Notes: generated by a model not told the origin, from the sequence alone. A stretch of 64,000 nucleotides of DNA from an uncultured Thalassotalea sp. (GCA_947492575.1 CANLNK010000006.1:124001-188000), one strand, 5' to 3'. Counted from the stretch's first letter, positions 29,259-37,054 are shown. A program made the numbers and translations.

Positions 29259-30530
29259 TTAGTCGCATATAGTTTTTCCTATCCTATCAGTGTATCTATC
29301 ACACAATCGTATTGACTCATTCGCTTGTCCTGTTGATTTTAGTAATTTTGCTAAACCAACAGTAGCCTCTGGTGAAAACGGTGCAAAGCTTAATACGTGG
29401 CGAAACCAGATTTCCGCTTCTACCAAGTTATTTAGTTGGATGTATTTATTCCCTATAGTGACACCTAAACTAGCTTGCCATTGTTTTGATAGGTTAGCTT
29501 CAATGCTTTCATGCTTATCAATAACATGGAAAGCTTTTTTGTAATATGAAATAGCATTGCTTAATTGTCCGGATATTTCATAAATATCTCCCAAGTTAAT
29601 TATTACATCCCAAGCATTTGGATTGATCAATAACGCCTTTTCGTAGCTACTAATCGCCGCCTCGAAGTTATTCAGCGCTGACAAAACAAACCCCAATGAT
29701 TTATGTGCTTTCTCACTATTCGGTGCCAGCTTTACCGATTTTTCAGATAATTTTAGTGCTTTATTTAGCTGCTGTATTCTATACTCACTGAGAAGACGTC
29801 CGTCCGTTAAGGCTTGACCTAAATTCATGTCCTGCCAAGCTATATTATATCGTTCATCAGGTAGCCGTATTGAACGCTGAACAAGGGCATTTGCTAATCC
29901 CGAATAAGCTGTCTCTAAATCAGGATAAAGCGCAATAGCTTTTTGATATAGCTCCAATGCTGCTTCATTATCTTGACGCGTCACTTTGTGATAATAAACA
30001 TCTGCTTGTTGAACCAACTCATTAGCTTCTAATTTAGTGGGACTTAAAAATAATCCATACATTACAAAACCAATCGCTATTACCAAAGATACGAATAACG
30101 CCAATCTAGCCAAATTAATTTTTTTGTTGGGAGTAGATTTTATTAAAGGTATATCTGCAGAAGGAATTTTATCCTCAATCGAGTCAACCCATTCAACATG
30201 AGAGGCAATTAGGCGATAGCCTCGTTTAGGGATGGTTTCAATAAATCTAGGTTGTCTGGATTGGTCTCCCAGTATTTTTCTTAACCGAGAAATACACTTA
30301 GGCAATGCATCTTCATTAACAACTATATTAGGCCAAAGGTGAGCTAATAATTTCTCTTTTGTAACAAGTTCCCCTTGTTGGTTAGCAAGTATAGTTAATA
30401 ATTTAACTCCTAGTGGGTCAACTCTTTTGCTTTCAATTTCTTTGACTTCTGGCAATGATGTATTAAATAACTCACCCGTATCAACATTTAAATACCAATG
30501 CTCAACTCTAAGAAATGCCACTATCACCAA
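29259..30530 (-). CDS. CadC-like membrane regulator with TPR-type sensor (paralog)
   Basis: 423 residues, the same length and layout as the module 1 protein: winged helix (10-115), membrane segment (about 147-167), TPR region (175-420). The most variable part is residues 120-165 around the membrane segment; the DNA-binding and TPR parts are close to identical. The two regulators may therefore recognise the same TTTGTCA sites and cross-regulate. Divergent from the S41 paralog. Confidence 0.85.
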   Translation of the reverse strand: MVIVAFLRVEHWYLNVDTGELFNTSLPEVKEIESKRVDPLGVKLLTILANQQGELVTKEKLLAHLWPNIVVNEDALPKCISRLRKILGDQSRQPRFIETIPKRGYRLIASHVEWVDSIEDKIPSADIPLIKSTPNKKINLARLALFVSLVIAIGFVMYGLFLSPTKLEANELVQQADVYYHKVTRQDNEAALELYQKAIALYPDLETAYSGLANALVQRSIRLPDERYNIAWQDMNLGQALTDGRLLSEYRIQQLNKALKLSEKSVKLAPNSEKAHKSLGFVLSALNNFEAAISSYEKALLINPNAWDVIINLGDIYEISGQLSNAISYYKKAFHVIDKHESIEANLSKQWQASLGVTIGNKYIQLNNLVEAEIWFRHVLSFAPFSPEATVGLAKLLKSTGQANESIRLCDRYTDRIGKTICD

Positions 30531-30565
30531 CTACATAACTGATTTCAAAATGCTAGGATAATAGA

Positions 30566-30594
30566 TTTGTCAGAAAAATAAGAGGATTTTGTCA
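30566..30594. promoter_or_regulatory. Paired TTTGTCA operator-like sites, module 2
   Basis: TTTGTCA at 30566-30572 and 30588-30594, starts 22 bp apart, exactly as in module 1. Conserved between modules within an otherwise diverged spacer. Confidence 0.5.
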
Positions 30595-30654
30595 ATAATT
30601 TTCCTCGTAGATTATTGTATAAAGTGTCTATATTCATTGTTATTTCATACGGTC

Positions 30655-32043
30655 ATGAAACATTTTAAAACTTTATTAAAAGCAATTTGTCCCATTGTTT
30701 TAATGCTATTTGCAGCTCTGAGCCTCGCAAATGAAAAGCCCTTTACTCAAGAACAAGTAATCAAAGATTTGAGCTATTTATATGATTCTTTGATTGAGAC
30801 ACATTACAATCCGTACGCTTACACTTCACCAATTGAGTTAAAACAACGATTTCATGACCTCAAAAGTCAAGTAACAGAACAATCTTATTCATTACTTGAA
30901 ACGACTAAACTTTATCAACAGTTAGTATCTTCATTAAATAACGGACATACTGAAATTGATTTCCCTGCGTCATCTTACTTTGAGTACGCAGAATCTGGTG
31001 GCACACTATTTCCGTTGGAAGTAACCATCGAAGATAATAAAGCTTTGATTAGGGCAAATTACTCAAAAAATACATCTATTGTAAAAGGAGCTGAATTACT
31101 CGAAGTTAATGGCCAGCCTATCAGCACAATTTTAAAAGGTATTTATCCTTTAATTTCGGCTGAACGTCAGTATTTTAAAAATGCGAAATTAGAAATATAT
31201 ACCCTACCTCGTTATTACTGGTATGCCTTTGGGCAGCGGGATAAGTTCGTTGTTACCATCCGAAATGATGATTTAATAACTGAATATAATATTGAGGCTA
31301 TAAACGTCTTTGACGAATTTGAAGCGAAAAAAGATGAAATACTTAACGCTCAACAAAAACTCAACATCTTTGAAAATACGGCATACTTAAATCCCGGACA
31401 CTTTTCTGGTGAAGAAAAAAAATATCAGCAGTTTATTGATCAATCCTTTGCCGCTATTAATAAGATCTCCAGTAAAAATCTCATTATTGACTTGAGAAAT
31501 AACGGAGGAGGTAATGATTCATTTAGTGATTACTTAGTTGCTTACATCGCTGACAAACCATTCAGTTGGAATTCCACATTTAGCTTACGCACCAGCGCTC
31601 TACTGAAAAAAGACACAAAAGCCAATAGAGATATAACACAGCCCTACTGGCACTCCGTTATCAGCCAAAAGACAGGAGAACGATACGAATTTCATTTTGA
31701 GAAATATCAGCCTGTACCTGATAAAAAAAAATACAAAGGTAACGTATACGTGTTAATTAATCGCCACTCACATTCTCAAGCGGCGGTAACTGCCGCGCAG
31801 ATCCAAGACTATGGTTGGGCTACTATAGTAGGTGAAGAAACGGGAGATTACCCAAGCCTCTATGCTTCGCAGTTTCAATATTCACTTCCAATCACTAATA
31901 TTGTAGTGAAAATATCAAAGGGGTATATCGTAAGAGTAAATGGCAATACAGAGCCGAAAGGTGTGATACCTGACATCATGATGAGAGACCATTTACTTGA
32001 TGAAAACGATGAAATATTAACTCAGCTTCTCCAAAGGCTCTAA
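30655..32043 (+). CDS. S41-family peptidase, secreted (paralog)
   Basis: 462 residues from the ATG at 30655 (M-K-H-F-K-T-L-L), which starts a normal signal peptide ending near S-L-A-N. An upstream in-frame ATG at 30589 is rejected because it would overlap the operator region. The catalytic blocks N-L-I-I-D-L-R-N-N-G-G-G and H-S-H-S-Q-A-A-V are identical to those of the module 1 protein. Differences cluster in the N-terminal third and around residues 300-350. Substrate unknown. Confidence 0.8.
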   Translation: MKHFKTLLKAICPIVLMLFAALSLANEKPFTQEQVIKDLSYLYDSLIETHYNPYAYTSPIELKQRFHDLKSQVTEQSYSLLETTKLYQQLVSSLNNGHTEIDFPASSYFEYAESGGTLFPLEVTIEDNKALIRANYSKNTSIVKGAELLEVNGQPISTILKGIYPLISAERQYFKNAKLEIYTLPRYYWYAFGQRDKFVVTIRNDDLITEYNIEAINVFDEFEAKKDEILNAQQKLNIFENTAYLNPGHFSGEEKKYQQFIDQSFAAINKISSKNLIIDLRNNGGGNDSFSDYLVAYIADKPFSWNSTFSLRTSALLKKDTKANRDITQPYWHSVISQKTGERYEFHFEKYQPVPDKKKYKGNVYVLINRHSHSQAAVTAAQIQDYGWATIVGEETGDYPSLYASQFQYSLPITNIVVKISKGYIVRVNGNTEPKGVIPDIMMRDHLLDENDEILTQLLQRL

Positions 32044-32092
32044 GTTGACTTTATAAGAATTTAATATTATTTACTTGGCGCTAGAACTCGAC

Positions 32093-32106
32093 CTACCTTA
32101 ATTATC
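32093..32106 (+). repeat. Module-end 14-mer, copy 2
   Basis: CTACCTTAATTATC, two mismatches to copy 1, directly before displaced nth fragment 2. Confidence 0.7.
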
Positions 32107-32107
32107 T

Positions 32108-32352
32108 CTCGGTTGGCCAACAATAGCGGTAGATACACACATCGACCGAGTTTCTAATCGCACCAAGTTTGCCCGGGTAAAAACGTAAGAGAAGTAGAAG
32201 AGAAGCTACTTAAAGTCGTGCTCAAAGAGTTTAAGGTCGACGTTCACCACTGGCTGATACTACAAGCTAGATATACGTGCGTAGCAAGAAAACCAATGTG
32301 TGGCGCGTGTATTATTGAAGACTTGTATGAGTATAAAGATAAGGCTGAATAA
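32108..32352 (+). pseudogene. Displaced nth 3' end, copy 2 (frameshifted)
   Basis: 245 nt, aligned to the other fragments throughout except for one missing base after the F-A codons, which breaks the frame. The last cluster Cys is Tyr and H-I-F-R is H-I-D-R (shared with copy 3). It is clearly decaying. Confidence 0.9.
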
Positions 32353-32430
32353 CCAAGATAATGCTGTGAACGGCTAACGAACCTTCACCTATGGTTACGG
32401 GGTGAATTAACAAACTCACCCCATGCATGT

Positions 32431-32811
32431 TTATTGACTATTATATTTTTTTAGTTGTAAGAAACTTAAAACTGTAAGCACGGCAAAAAATATTGGATCG
32501 CTCCAGCCAAAACCAACAAAAATCCCCGTAACTCCGGCATATACGGTAATAATAACGCCAAGCAAGTTTGTAGAAATTAACGCTTTTAGCAATTGGGTTA
32601 CGGCTTCTTTATCTTGTACATTTCTGAAATAAAAACTAATAGCACCTAAACCACCTAGAAATATGCTCGTATGCTGAGACAAGAAATAGGCATATTTATC
32701 ATTTACTTCTACGCCATACATAGGCCAAACTAACGTCGGTAAAAAAAACAGTACCAATGCAAAAGCCGAATAAATAATGCTGTGTATTGTTAAAAAAATC
32801 TTATTAGTCAT
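32431..32811 (-). CDS. Small integral membrane protein of unknown function
   Basis: 126 residues with four hydrophobic segments (about 7-30, 47-63, 75-95, 100-118) and a K-K-Y-N-S-Q tail. I do not recognise the family. Its start overlaps the ydhR stop by a few bases, so it is co-translated with ydhR and probably under the same LysR control. Confidence 0.75.
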   Translation of the reverse strand: MTNKIFLTIHSIIYSAFALVLFFLPTLVWPMYGVEVNDKYAYFLSQHTSIFLGGLGAISFYFRNVQDKEAVTQLLKALISTNLLGVIITVYAGVTGIFVGFGWSDPIFFAVLTVLSFLQLKKYNSQ

Positions 32812-33127
32812 ATGTGTTACCTTCTTGAAATACTGGCCCTTGATTAATTTTAGTTAATGGTATGTTCACATCAAAAATTATTCCTCTCACCTCAGCAACG
32901 CCCATTGCTTTTAATCGGCTAGCGTGCATTTCTAAATATTTTTGAGCGCTCTTTTCATTGTCAAAAAGATAAACCCCACCACCTAGTTTTTCAGACTCAC
33001 TTTCTGTCCAAATTTTCCAAATCAGTCCCTCTTCTTTATTAATCGACTCTGCCAATCCAACTAAGGCGTTAGACATTTCTTTTCCCATTGGCCCTTGGTA
33101 TTCAAAATCAACTTGTAATAGTTTCAT
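32804..33127 (-). CDS. ydhR: YdhR-family putative monooxygenase
   Basis: 107 residues from the ATG at 33127 (M-K-L-L-Q-V-D-F). Longer frames starting upstream overlap the divergent LysR gene and are rejected. It matches the YdhR family over its length: G-P-M-G-x-x-M, L-A-E-S-I-N-K-E-E-G-L-I-W-K-I-W-T-E-S, G-G-G-V-Y-L-F-D-N-E-K-S-A and V-N-x-P-L-T-K-I-N. YdhR proteins are dimeric alpha/beta-barrels thought to act as cofactor-free monooxygenases on aromatic compounds; the substrate is unknown. Divergent from LysR across an 18-bp palindrome. Confidence 0.85.
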   Translation of the reverse strand: MKLLQVDFEYQGPMGKEMSNALVGLAESINKEEGLIWKIWTESESEKLGGGVYLFDNEKSAQKYLEMHASRLKAMGVAEVRGIIFDVNIPLTKINQGPVFQEGNTYD

Positions 33128-33217
33128 AGTGTACACTCCATTCGTTTCGCATTTTGCGTGATGATTACTGTTGGCGTAATTATTAACTACAAAAAACACA
33201 CAATAAAGTTCATAATA

Positions 33218-33235
33218 TTGCACATTAATGTGCAA
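33218..33235. promoter_or_regulatory. 18-bp perfect palindrome between ydhR and LysR
   Basis: TTGCACATTAATGTGCAA reads the same on both strands and contains a T-N11-A type LysR core. It lies about 20 bp before the LysR start and about 90 bp before the ydhR start; a probable autoregulatory operator. Confidence 0.6.
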
Positions 33236-33254
33236 AAAACTGACAGGTAATGAT

Positions 33255-34145
33255 ATGCGATTAAAAAGTACGCTTGAACAGTGGATTACATTACAAGAAG
33301 TGGATAACGCAGGTAGCATCCAAGCTGCGGCCATATCACTCAATAAAAGTCATACAACCCTAATTTACGCCATTAAAAAATTAGAAACACAATTAGACGT
33401 GAAGTTACTGGAAATAAACGGACGCAGAGCGGTATTAACTCATCATGCTAAGTCTTTATTAAGAAGAGCAACAAGTATGATTGAACAAGCTAAAGATTTA
33501 GAGCAAATTAGCCAGCAACTTGCACAAGGCATAGAGTCTGAAATTACCATTTCGATGGATCATCTTTGTGACCCTGCTTTACTGTATGAACCAATGAAAG
33601 GGTTTTTAGGAAGTAATTCAGCTACTTCTATTCAAGTTATTGAAACTTCTCTGTCAAAAACAACGCAAATGGTCACTACTGAGCAAGTAGATATTGCCAT
33701 AATCACGCTACCAATAACCAACTATCCTGCACAAGTGTTCTCATCAACAACTATGATACCTGTAGTTCATATAAATCACGCTTTAGCAAAATTAGAGAGT
33801 GTGCACACGTCCGATTTAGTAAATTACTGCCAAATCGTGATCCGAGATTTAGGTGGAAAACCGTCAAATACCGAGACAAGAAATGTTGGTTGGTTAAAGT
33901 CGAACCAAAGGATCACAGTAGATAACTTCGACCATGCCATTAAAGCTATAGAACATGGGCTTGGTTTTTGTCGTTTACCAGAACATATTTTACAGCATAA
34001 GGAATATAAACAGCTAAAAATGCTCAATATCGAACATAATGAAAAATATCAAGTCCCTTTGCATATTACATTGCCTAAAGGGAGTAAAACAGGCAAGGCG
34101 GCGCTAGCTTTTTTTGAGATGTTATTACGAAATGCTAACGCTTGA
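33255..34145 (+). CDS. LysR-family regulator (module 3)
   Basis: 296 residues from the ATG at 33255 (M-R-L-K-S-T-L-E-Q-W), preceded by AGG about 9 bases upstream; an in-frame ATG at 33228 lies inside the palindrome and is rejected. Helix-turn-helix at about 18-40 (A-A-A-I-S-L-N-K-S-H-T-T-L), effector domain from about 95. Divergent from ydhR, its likely target. Confidence 0.88.
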   Translation: MRLKSTLEQWITLQEVDNAGSIQAAAISLNKSHTTLIYAIKKLETQLDVKLLEINGRRAVLTHHAKSLLRRATSMIEQAKDLEQISQQLAQGIESEITISMDHLCDPALLYEPMKGFLGSNSATSIQVIETSLSKTTQMVTTEQVDIAIITLPITNYPAQVFSSTTMIPVVHINHALAKLESVHTSDLVNYCQIVIRDLGGKPSNTETRNVGWLKSNQRITVDNFDHAIKAIEHGLGFCRLPEHILQHKEYKQLKMLNIEHNEKYQVPLHITLPKGSKTGKAALAFFEMLLRNANA

Positions 34146-34200
34146 TGCAGCGAAGGCGATAAATAGTTTTGAAACAGCTATTATTTAAAAATGTTAGTAG

Positions 34201-34214
34201 CTACCTTCCTTATC
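34201..34214 (+). repeat. Module-end 14-mer, copy 3
   Basis: CTACCTTCCTTATC, identical to copy 1, directly before displaced nth fragment 3. Confidence 0.75.
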
Positions 34215-34215
34215 T

Positions 34216-34461
34216 TTTGGCTGGCCAACCATCGCCGTTGATACTCATATCGATCGCGTATCCAACCGCACTAAATTTGCCATGGGTAAAAACGTGGTAG
34301 AAGTTGAACAGAAACTTTTAAAAGTAGTACCAAAAGAATTTAAAGTCGATGTGCACCACTGGCTAATCCTCCATGGACGTTATACCTGTGTAGCTCGTAA
34401 ACCTAAATGCGGTTCTTGTATTATTGAAGATTTATGTGAGTTTAAGGGTAATACAGAGTAA
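34216..34461 (+). pseudogene. Displaced nth 3' end, copy 3 (intact frame)
   Basis: 246 nt, open from F-G-W-P to the stop, with about eight residue differences from native Nth. All four cluster Cys residues are present. H-I-F-R is H-I-D-R as in copy 2. It lacks any 5' part. Preservation is better than in copy 2, which lies nearer to nth, so decay is not strictly graded along the array. Confidence 0.9.
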
Positions 34462-34625
34462 CTTACCTTTGCTTTAGGAAAATTACTCCGAATATTATTC
34501 AAAAGAGAATTTTGATTGAGTTCAACTGTTGCAAGAAAACAAATTTCAACATTGAACAAACATAACGTCGAACAAGGCCAAGCAAATTACCTGTGCTTAG
34601 CTAAACAGTTACAGCTTATCCTAAA

Positions 34626-34907
34626 TCAAATAGACTCTGTCAGTACAAAACGGCTTTCCATAGCCTTCTCTCTTAGTGTAATCAAGGCCTGATACTCTGC
34701 ACTCTGATACCAAGACTGAGCTTGAGCAATCGAATCGAACTCAATTACTGCCCTATTAGCAAATTGACACATACCGTGAAGGAACTCAGCGGGCCCCTTA
34801 GCAATAAACTTACCTCCAAATTCAGTTACAGTTTTTGCCGCTTGTTGGCTGTATTGCATTAATAACTCTTTATTTATTACATTACTCTCTACGATTACGT
34901 AGGCCAT
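34626..34907 (-). CDS. DUF1330-family small protein
   Basis: 93 residues matching the DUF1330 family (dimeric alpha/beta-barrel fold): M-A-Y-V-I-V-E-S-N-V, G-G-K-F-I-A-K-G, and F-D-S-I-A-Q-A-Q-S-W-Y-Q-S-A-E-Y-Q. Function unknown; the fold is the same class as YdhR in module 3. A strong AGGAGG lies upstream of the start. Divergent from a LysR gene that probably controls it. Confidence 0.85.
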   Translation of the reverse strand: MAYVIVESNVINKELLMQYSQQAAKTVTEFGGKFIAKGPAEFLHGMCQFANRAVIEFDSIAQAQSWYQSAEYQALITLREKAMESRFVLTESI

Positions 34908-34945
34908 ACTTTTCCTCCTAGGAATACTTGTTTAATTTGATTTAG

Positions 34946-34968
34946 TTTATTTTTAGTGAAAAAATAAA
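34946..34968. promoter_or_regulatory. AT-rich inverted repeat between DUF1330 gene and LysR
   Basis: Perfect 9-bp arms TTTATTTTT/AAAAATAAA with a 5-bp centre in the divergent promoter region; possible LysR site, but low complexity weakens the case. Confidence 0.35.
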
Positions 34969-34991
34969 ACAATAGCCAAAAAACAAACATA

Positions 34992-35939
34992 TTGTTTAAA
35001 ATAATGAACAGTGTAAAACTTGCCCCTCTACTCCTCATTTTCGTTGAAGTTGCGAAACAAAAGTCTTTTACTAAAGCTTCAAAAAAGCTTGGCTTGAGCA
35101 AGTCTGCAGTAAGTCAGCAGATAAAACGCCTAGAGCATGAGGTTAAAATGCAGCTACTAGCACGCAATACTCGCGGAGTTGTGCTAACTAGCAACGGGGA
35201 AGCTTTGTTAAATAGAAGCGAGCTTCTAACAGATCAAATTTATCATCTAATGCAAGATATACAGCAGGTTAAAACCCAACCGAGTGGACGTTTTAAAGTA
35301 TCAGTACCACCATTTTTTGAGCAAAACATTGTTGTACCAGCCTTAAAACAGTTGCTAATTGAATTCCCTCTAATAGAACCAGAGATAATAGCAACAGACC
35401 GCTGGTGTGATTTGATTGAACATCACTTAGATGTTGCAATATTCGGTGGAGACATGAGAGATAGCGAATATAAAGCACAATCTATTGGTCGAATTTATGA
35501 TGTATTTGCTGTTTCTCCAAATTACTTAAAACAACACGGAAGTATAGAGTCTCTGCAAGATCTCGTTGAAGGGAATCACAAGATAATCGCGACTCCTTGG
35601 CAAAATGGTCGCATGGACCTTTTCGAAAACGGAAAAGCGATTCAGGCAAAACTTCCACATACTTTGTTTACGAATAGCCTAATCACCTTAGTAGATATGG
35701 TGGAACAAGATATGGGAGTAGCGCTGTTACCACAATCAATAGTTAAACAAAAGGTATCATCTGGGCAATTGACGCATGTTTTTAAACATAGTTTCGTGCA
35801 AATATTGCCTTCTATTAAAGGTCGGGATTGGCACTTCTATTTTATCCATCGTTATCACTCTAATAAGCCTCAGCATATAGTTCGCTTTTATGAGTTACTT
35901 AGTTTCTACTTTACAGCAGAAAACAGAAACACAATGTAG
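34992..35939 (+). CDS. LysR-family regulator (module 4)
   Basis: 315 residues; an ATG four codons in (35004, M-N-S-V-K-L-A-P) is an equally good start. Helix-turn-helix at about 20-45 (F-T-K-A-S-K-K-L-G-L-S-K-S-A-V-S-Q-Q-I), effector domain from about 95 with the D-x-A-I-F-G-G element. It resembles the regulators that act on oxidoreductase and small-barrel enzyme genes. Divergent from DUF1330. Confidence 0.88.
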   Translation: MFKIMNSVKLAPLLLIFVEVAKQKSFTKASKKLGLSKSAVSQQIKRLEHEVKMQLLARNTRGVVLTSNGEALLNRSELLTDQIYHLMQDIQQVKTQPSGRFKVSVPPFFEQNIVVPALKQLLIEFPLIEPEIIATDRWCDLIEHHLDVAIFGGDMRDSEYKAQSIGRIYDVFAVSPNYLKQHGSIESLQDLVEGNHKIIATPWQNGRMDLFENGKAIQAKLPHTLFTNSLITLVDMVEQDMGVALLPQSIVKQKVSSGQLTHVFKHSFVQILPSIKGRDWHFYFIHRYHSNKPQHIVRFYELLSFYFTAENRNTM

Positions 35940-35972
35940 CACATTAGTAGAACGTCATATATTGGTTTAAAT

Positions 35973-35986
35973 CTACTTACATTATC
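35973..35986 (+). repeat. Module-end 14-mer, copy 4
   Basis: CTACTTACATTATC, the most diverged copy, directly before displaced nth fragment 4. Confidence 0.65.
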
Positions 35987-35987
35987 C

Positions 35988-36233
35988 GTCGACTGGTCTA
36001 CTACAGCGGTAGTTACCCACATTTTCCGTTTAACAAATCATACCAATTTTGCAACGGGTAAAGACGTAGTGGAAGTAGAACAAAAGCTACTAAAGCACGT
36101 ACCAAAAGAATTCAAAGTCGACGTACATCATTGGTTTATTCTCCATGGTCGCTATGTGTATACTGCCCGAAAGCCAAAGTGCGGTTCTTGTATTATCGAA
36201 GACTTGCGTGAGTTCAAAGATAAGGTTGATTAG
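35988..36233 (+). pseudogene. Displaced nth 3' end, copy 4 (open but degenerate)
   Basis: 246 nt with no indel and no internal stop, but many missense changes. The catalytic Asp in V-D-T-H is Val, F-G-W-P is V-D-W-S, and the first and last cluster Cys are Tyr and Arg. It could not encode a working C-terminus. This pattern fits decay by substitution after displacement. Confidence 0.88.
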
Positions 36234-36477
36234 ATTGCTTCGCTAGGGTGATGTAAGTAAGCTAATAAACACTAACACTTCAAAACTAAAATTAAATTTA
36301 TAAACGTCTGTACATATAACATTCAACAGCGTACCATTGCGGCGCTTTAGAAATTTAAAGCCTTATCTACTACTGCACTTTGCGTTTCTCTTTCTTCTTT
36401 TTATTAAATTAAGTCGAACTTGTATTTTCATTTGCTCTACTGGTTAATGTTTTACATGTTCACATCTATTGCTTTAC

Positions 36478-36492
36478 GGTGGCTTTTCCACC
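36478..36492 (+). promoter_or_regulatory. Hairpin in the cold-shock gene leader
   Basis: GGTGG-CTTTT-CCACC followed by AAAATTTT, about 30 nt before the start codon, within a long AT-rich 5' region (36234-36521) that otherwise has no gene. Long structured leaders are usual for cspA-type mRNAs. Whether this is an attenuator or a thermosensor cannot be told. Confidence 0.45.
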
Positions 36493-36521
36493 AAAATTTT
36501 AATTAATAAAAGGTTTCAAAT

Positions 36522-36734
36522 ATGTCTAATACTGTTCAAGGCGTAGTTAAGTGGTTTAATGAAGAAAAAGGTTTTGGCTTTTTAACGCCAAGTGAAGGTG
36601 GCAAAGACGTTTTTGTTCATTTTCGCTCGATTGTTGCAGAAGGACACAAAACTCTGACTGAAGGCCAACAAGTGGTATTCACCGTTGAACAAGGCCAGAA
36701 AGGTCCTCAAGCTGCAAATGTAACAGCTGTTTAA
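36522..36734 (+). CDS. CspA-family cold-shock protein
   Basis: 70 residues, full length for a single cold-shock domain. RNP1 (K-G-F-G-F-L) and RNP2 (D-V-F-V-H-F) RNA-binding motifs are present, and W11 with the surrounding V-K-W-F-N is conserved. It is an RNA chaperone that melts secondary structure. AAAGG precedes the start. It is the only clear gene of module 5. Confidence 0.95.
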   Translation: MSNTVQGVVKWFNEEKGFGFLTPSEGGKDVFVHFRSIVAEGHKTLTEGQQVVFTVEQGQKGPQAANVTAV

Positions 36735-36751
36735 AACAAACAGATCTAACA

Positions 36752-36776
36752 AAGGCTGGTTGATGCTGGCCTTCTT
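36752..36776 (+). terminator. Weak hairpin after the cold-shock gene
   Basis: Arms AAGGC (36752-36756) and GCCTT (36769-36773) with a 12-nt loop followed by CTT; probable but weak terminator. Confidence 0.4.
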
Positions 36777-36860
36777 AAAACCGTAATACTCTTTCCTTGA
36801 ATTAATTCTCAGCTTTTTGTCTTACTGTTCACCCCTCCCTTAATTTTTCAGATACCAAAT

Positions 36861-37028
36861 ATGACTCATAACTATAATGGCACTGGCATTAACGCTAAGC
36901 CACCTATTTCGACTATATCCGTAAATAAATTCAACGTTGTTTTCAAAGATGCTCAAACACTAAAAAACATTAGCTTTGAAAGTCCGAATGAAATAAAAAA
37001 GTTCTTAAATTGGCTAGTCACGATTTAA
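36861..37028 (+). CDS. Possible 55-residue hypothetical protein
   Basis: Open frame from the ATG at 36861 to TAA at 37026-37028. The product is soluble and Asn/Lys-rich, ending N-W-L-V-T-I. It has no recognised family and no clear Shine-Dalgarno. Its stop codon lies in the inverted repeat that borders the module end. It may be a real accessory gene or a remnant. Confidence 0.4.
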   Translation: MTHNYNGTGINAKPPISTISVNKFNVVFKDAQTLKNISFESPNEIKKFLNWLVTI

Positions 37029-37036
37029 CTAGCCAA
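37010..37036. repeat. Perfect inverted repeat at the right end of module 5
   Basis: TTGGCTAGT and ACTAGCCAA (9-bp perfect arms, 9-nt loop), three bases before the 14-mer at 37040. It could be a transcription terminator or part of an element end. I could not find a similarly perfect stem at the other module ends. Confidence 0.6.
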
Positions 37037-37039
37037 AGT

Positions 37040-37053
37040 CTACCTTCGTTATC
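37040..37053 (+). repeat. Module-end 14-mer, copy 5
   Basis: CTACCTTCGTTATC, one mismatch to copies 1 and 3, directly before truncated nth fragment 5. Confidence 0.72.
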
Positions 37054-37054
37054 T

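Larger units (their letters stand above)
28953..32107. mobile_element. Putative nth-targeting module 2 (CadC-like plus S41 protease)
   Basis: 3155 bp between the first codons of fragments 1 and 2, one base longer than module 1 and with the same gene order. Both genes are paralogous to those of module 1 at roughly 80% identity by eye. This is either an old tandem duplication of the whole unit or separate arrival of two sister elements. The 14-mer at its right end is preceded by CGCTAGAAC, like CGCTGGAAC in module 1. Confidence 0.45.
32108..34215. mobile_element. Putative nth-targeting module 3 (ydhR, membrane protein, LysR)
   Basis: 2108 bp between the first codons of fragments 2 and 3. Cargo: a LysR gene divergent from a two-gene ydhR operon. 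No recombinase. Right-end 14-mer at 34201-34214. Confidence 0.45.
34216..35987. mobile_element. Putative nth-targeting module 4 (DUF1330, LysR)
   Basis: 1772 bp between the first codons of fragments 3 and 4. Cargo: a DUF1330 gene divergent from a LysR gene. No recombinase. Right-end 14-mer variant at 35973-35986. Confidence 0.45.
35988..37054. mobile_element. Putative nth-targeting module 5 (cold-shock gene)
   Basis: 1067 bp between the first codons of fragments 4 and 5. Cargo: a CspA-family gene and a possible 55-residue gene. It ends with the 14-mer at 37040-37053, which here is preceded by a perfect 9-bp inverted repeat. Confidence 0.4.
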
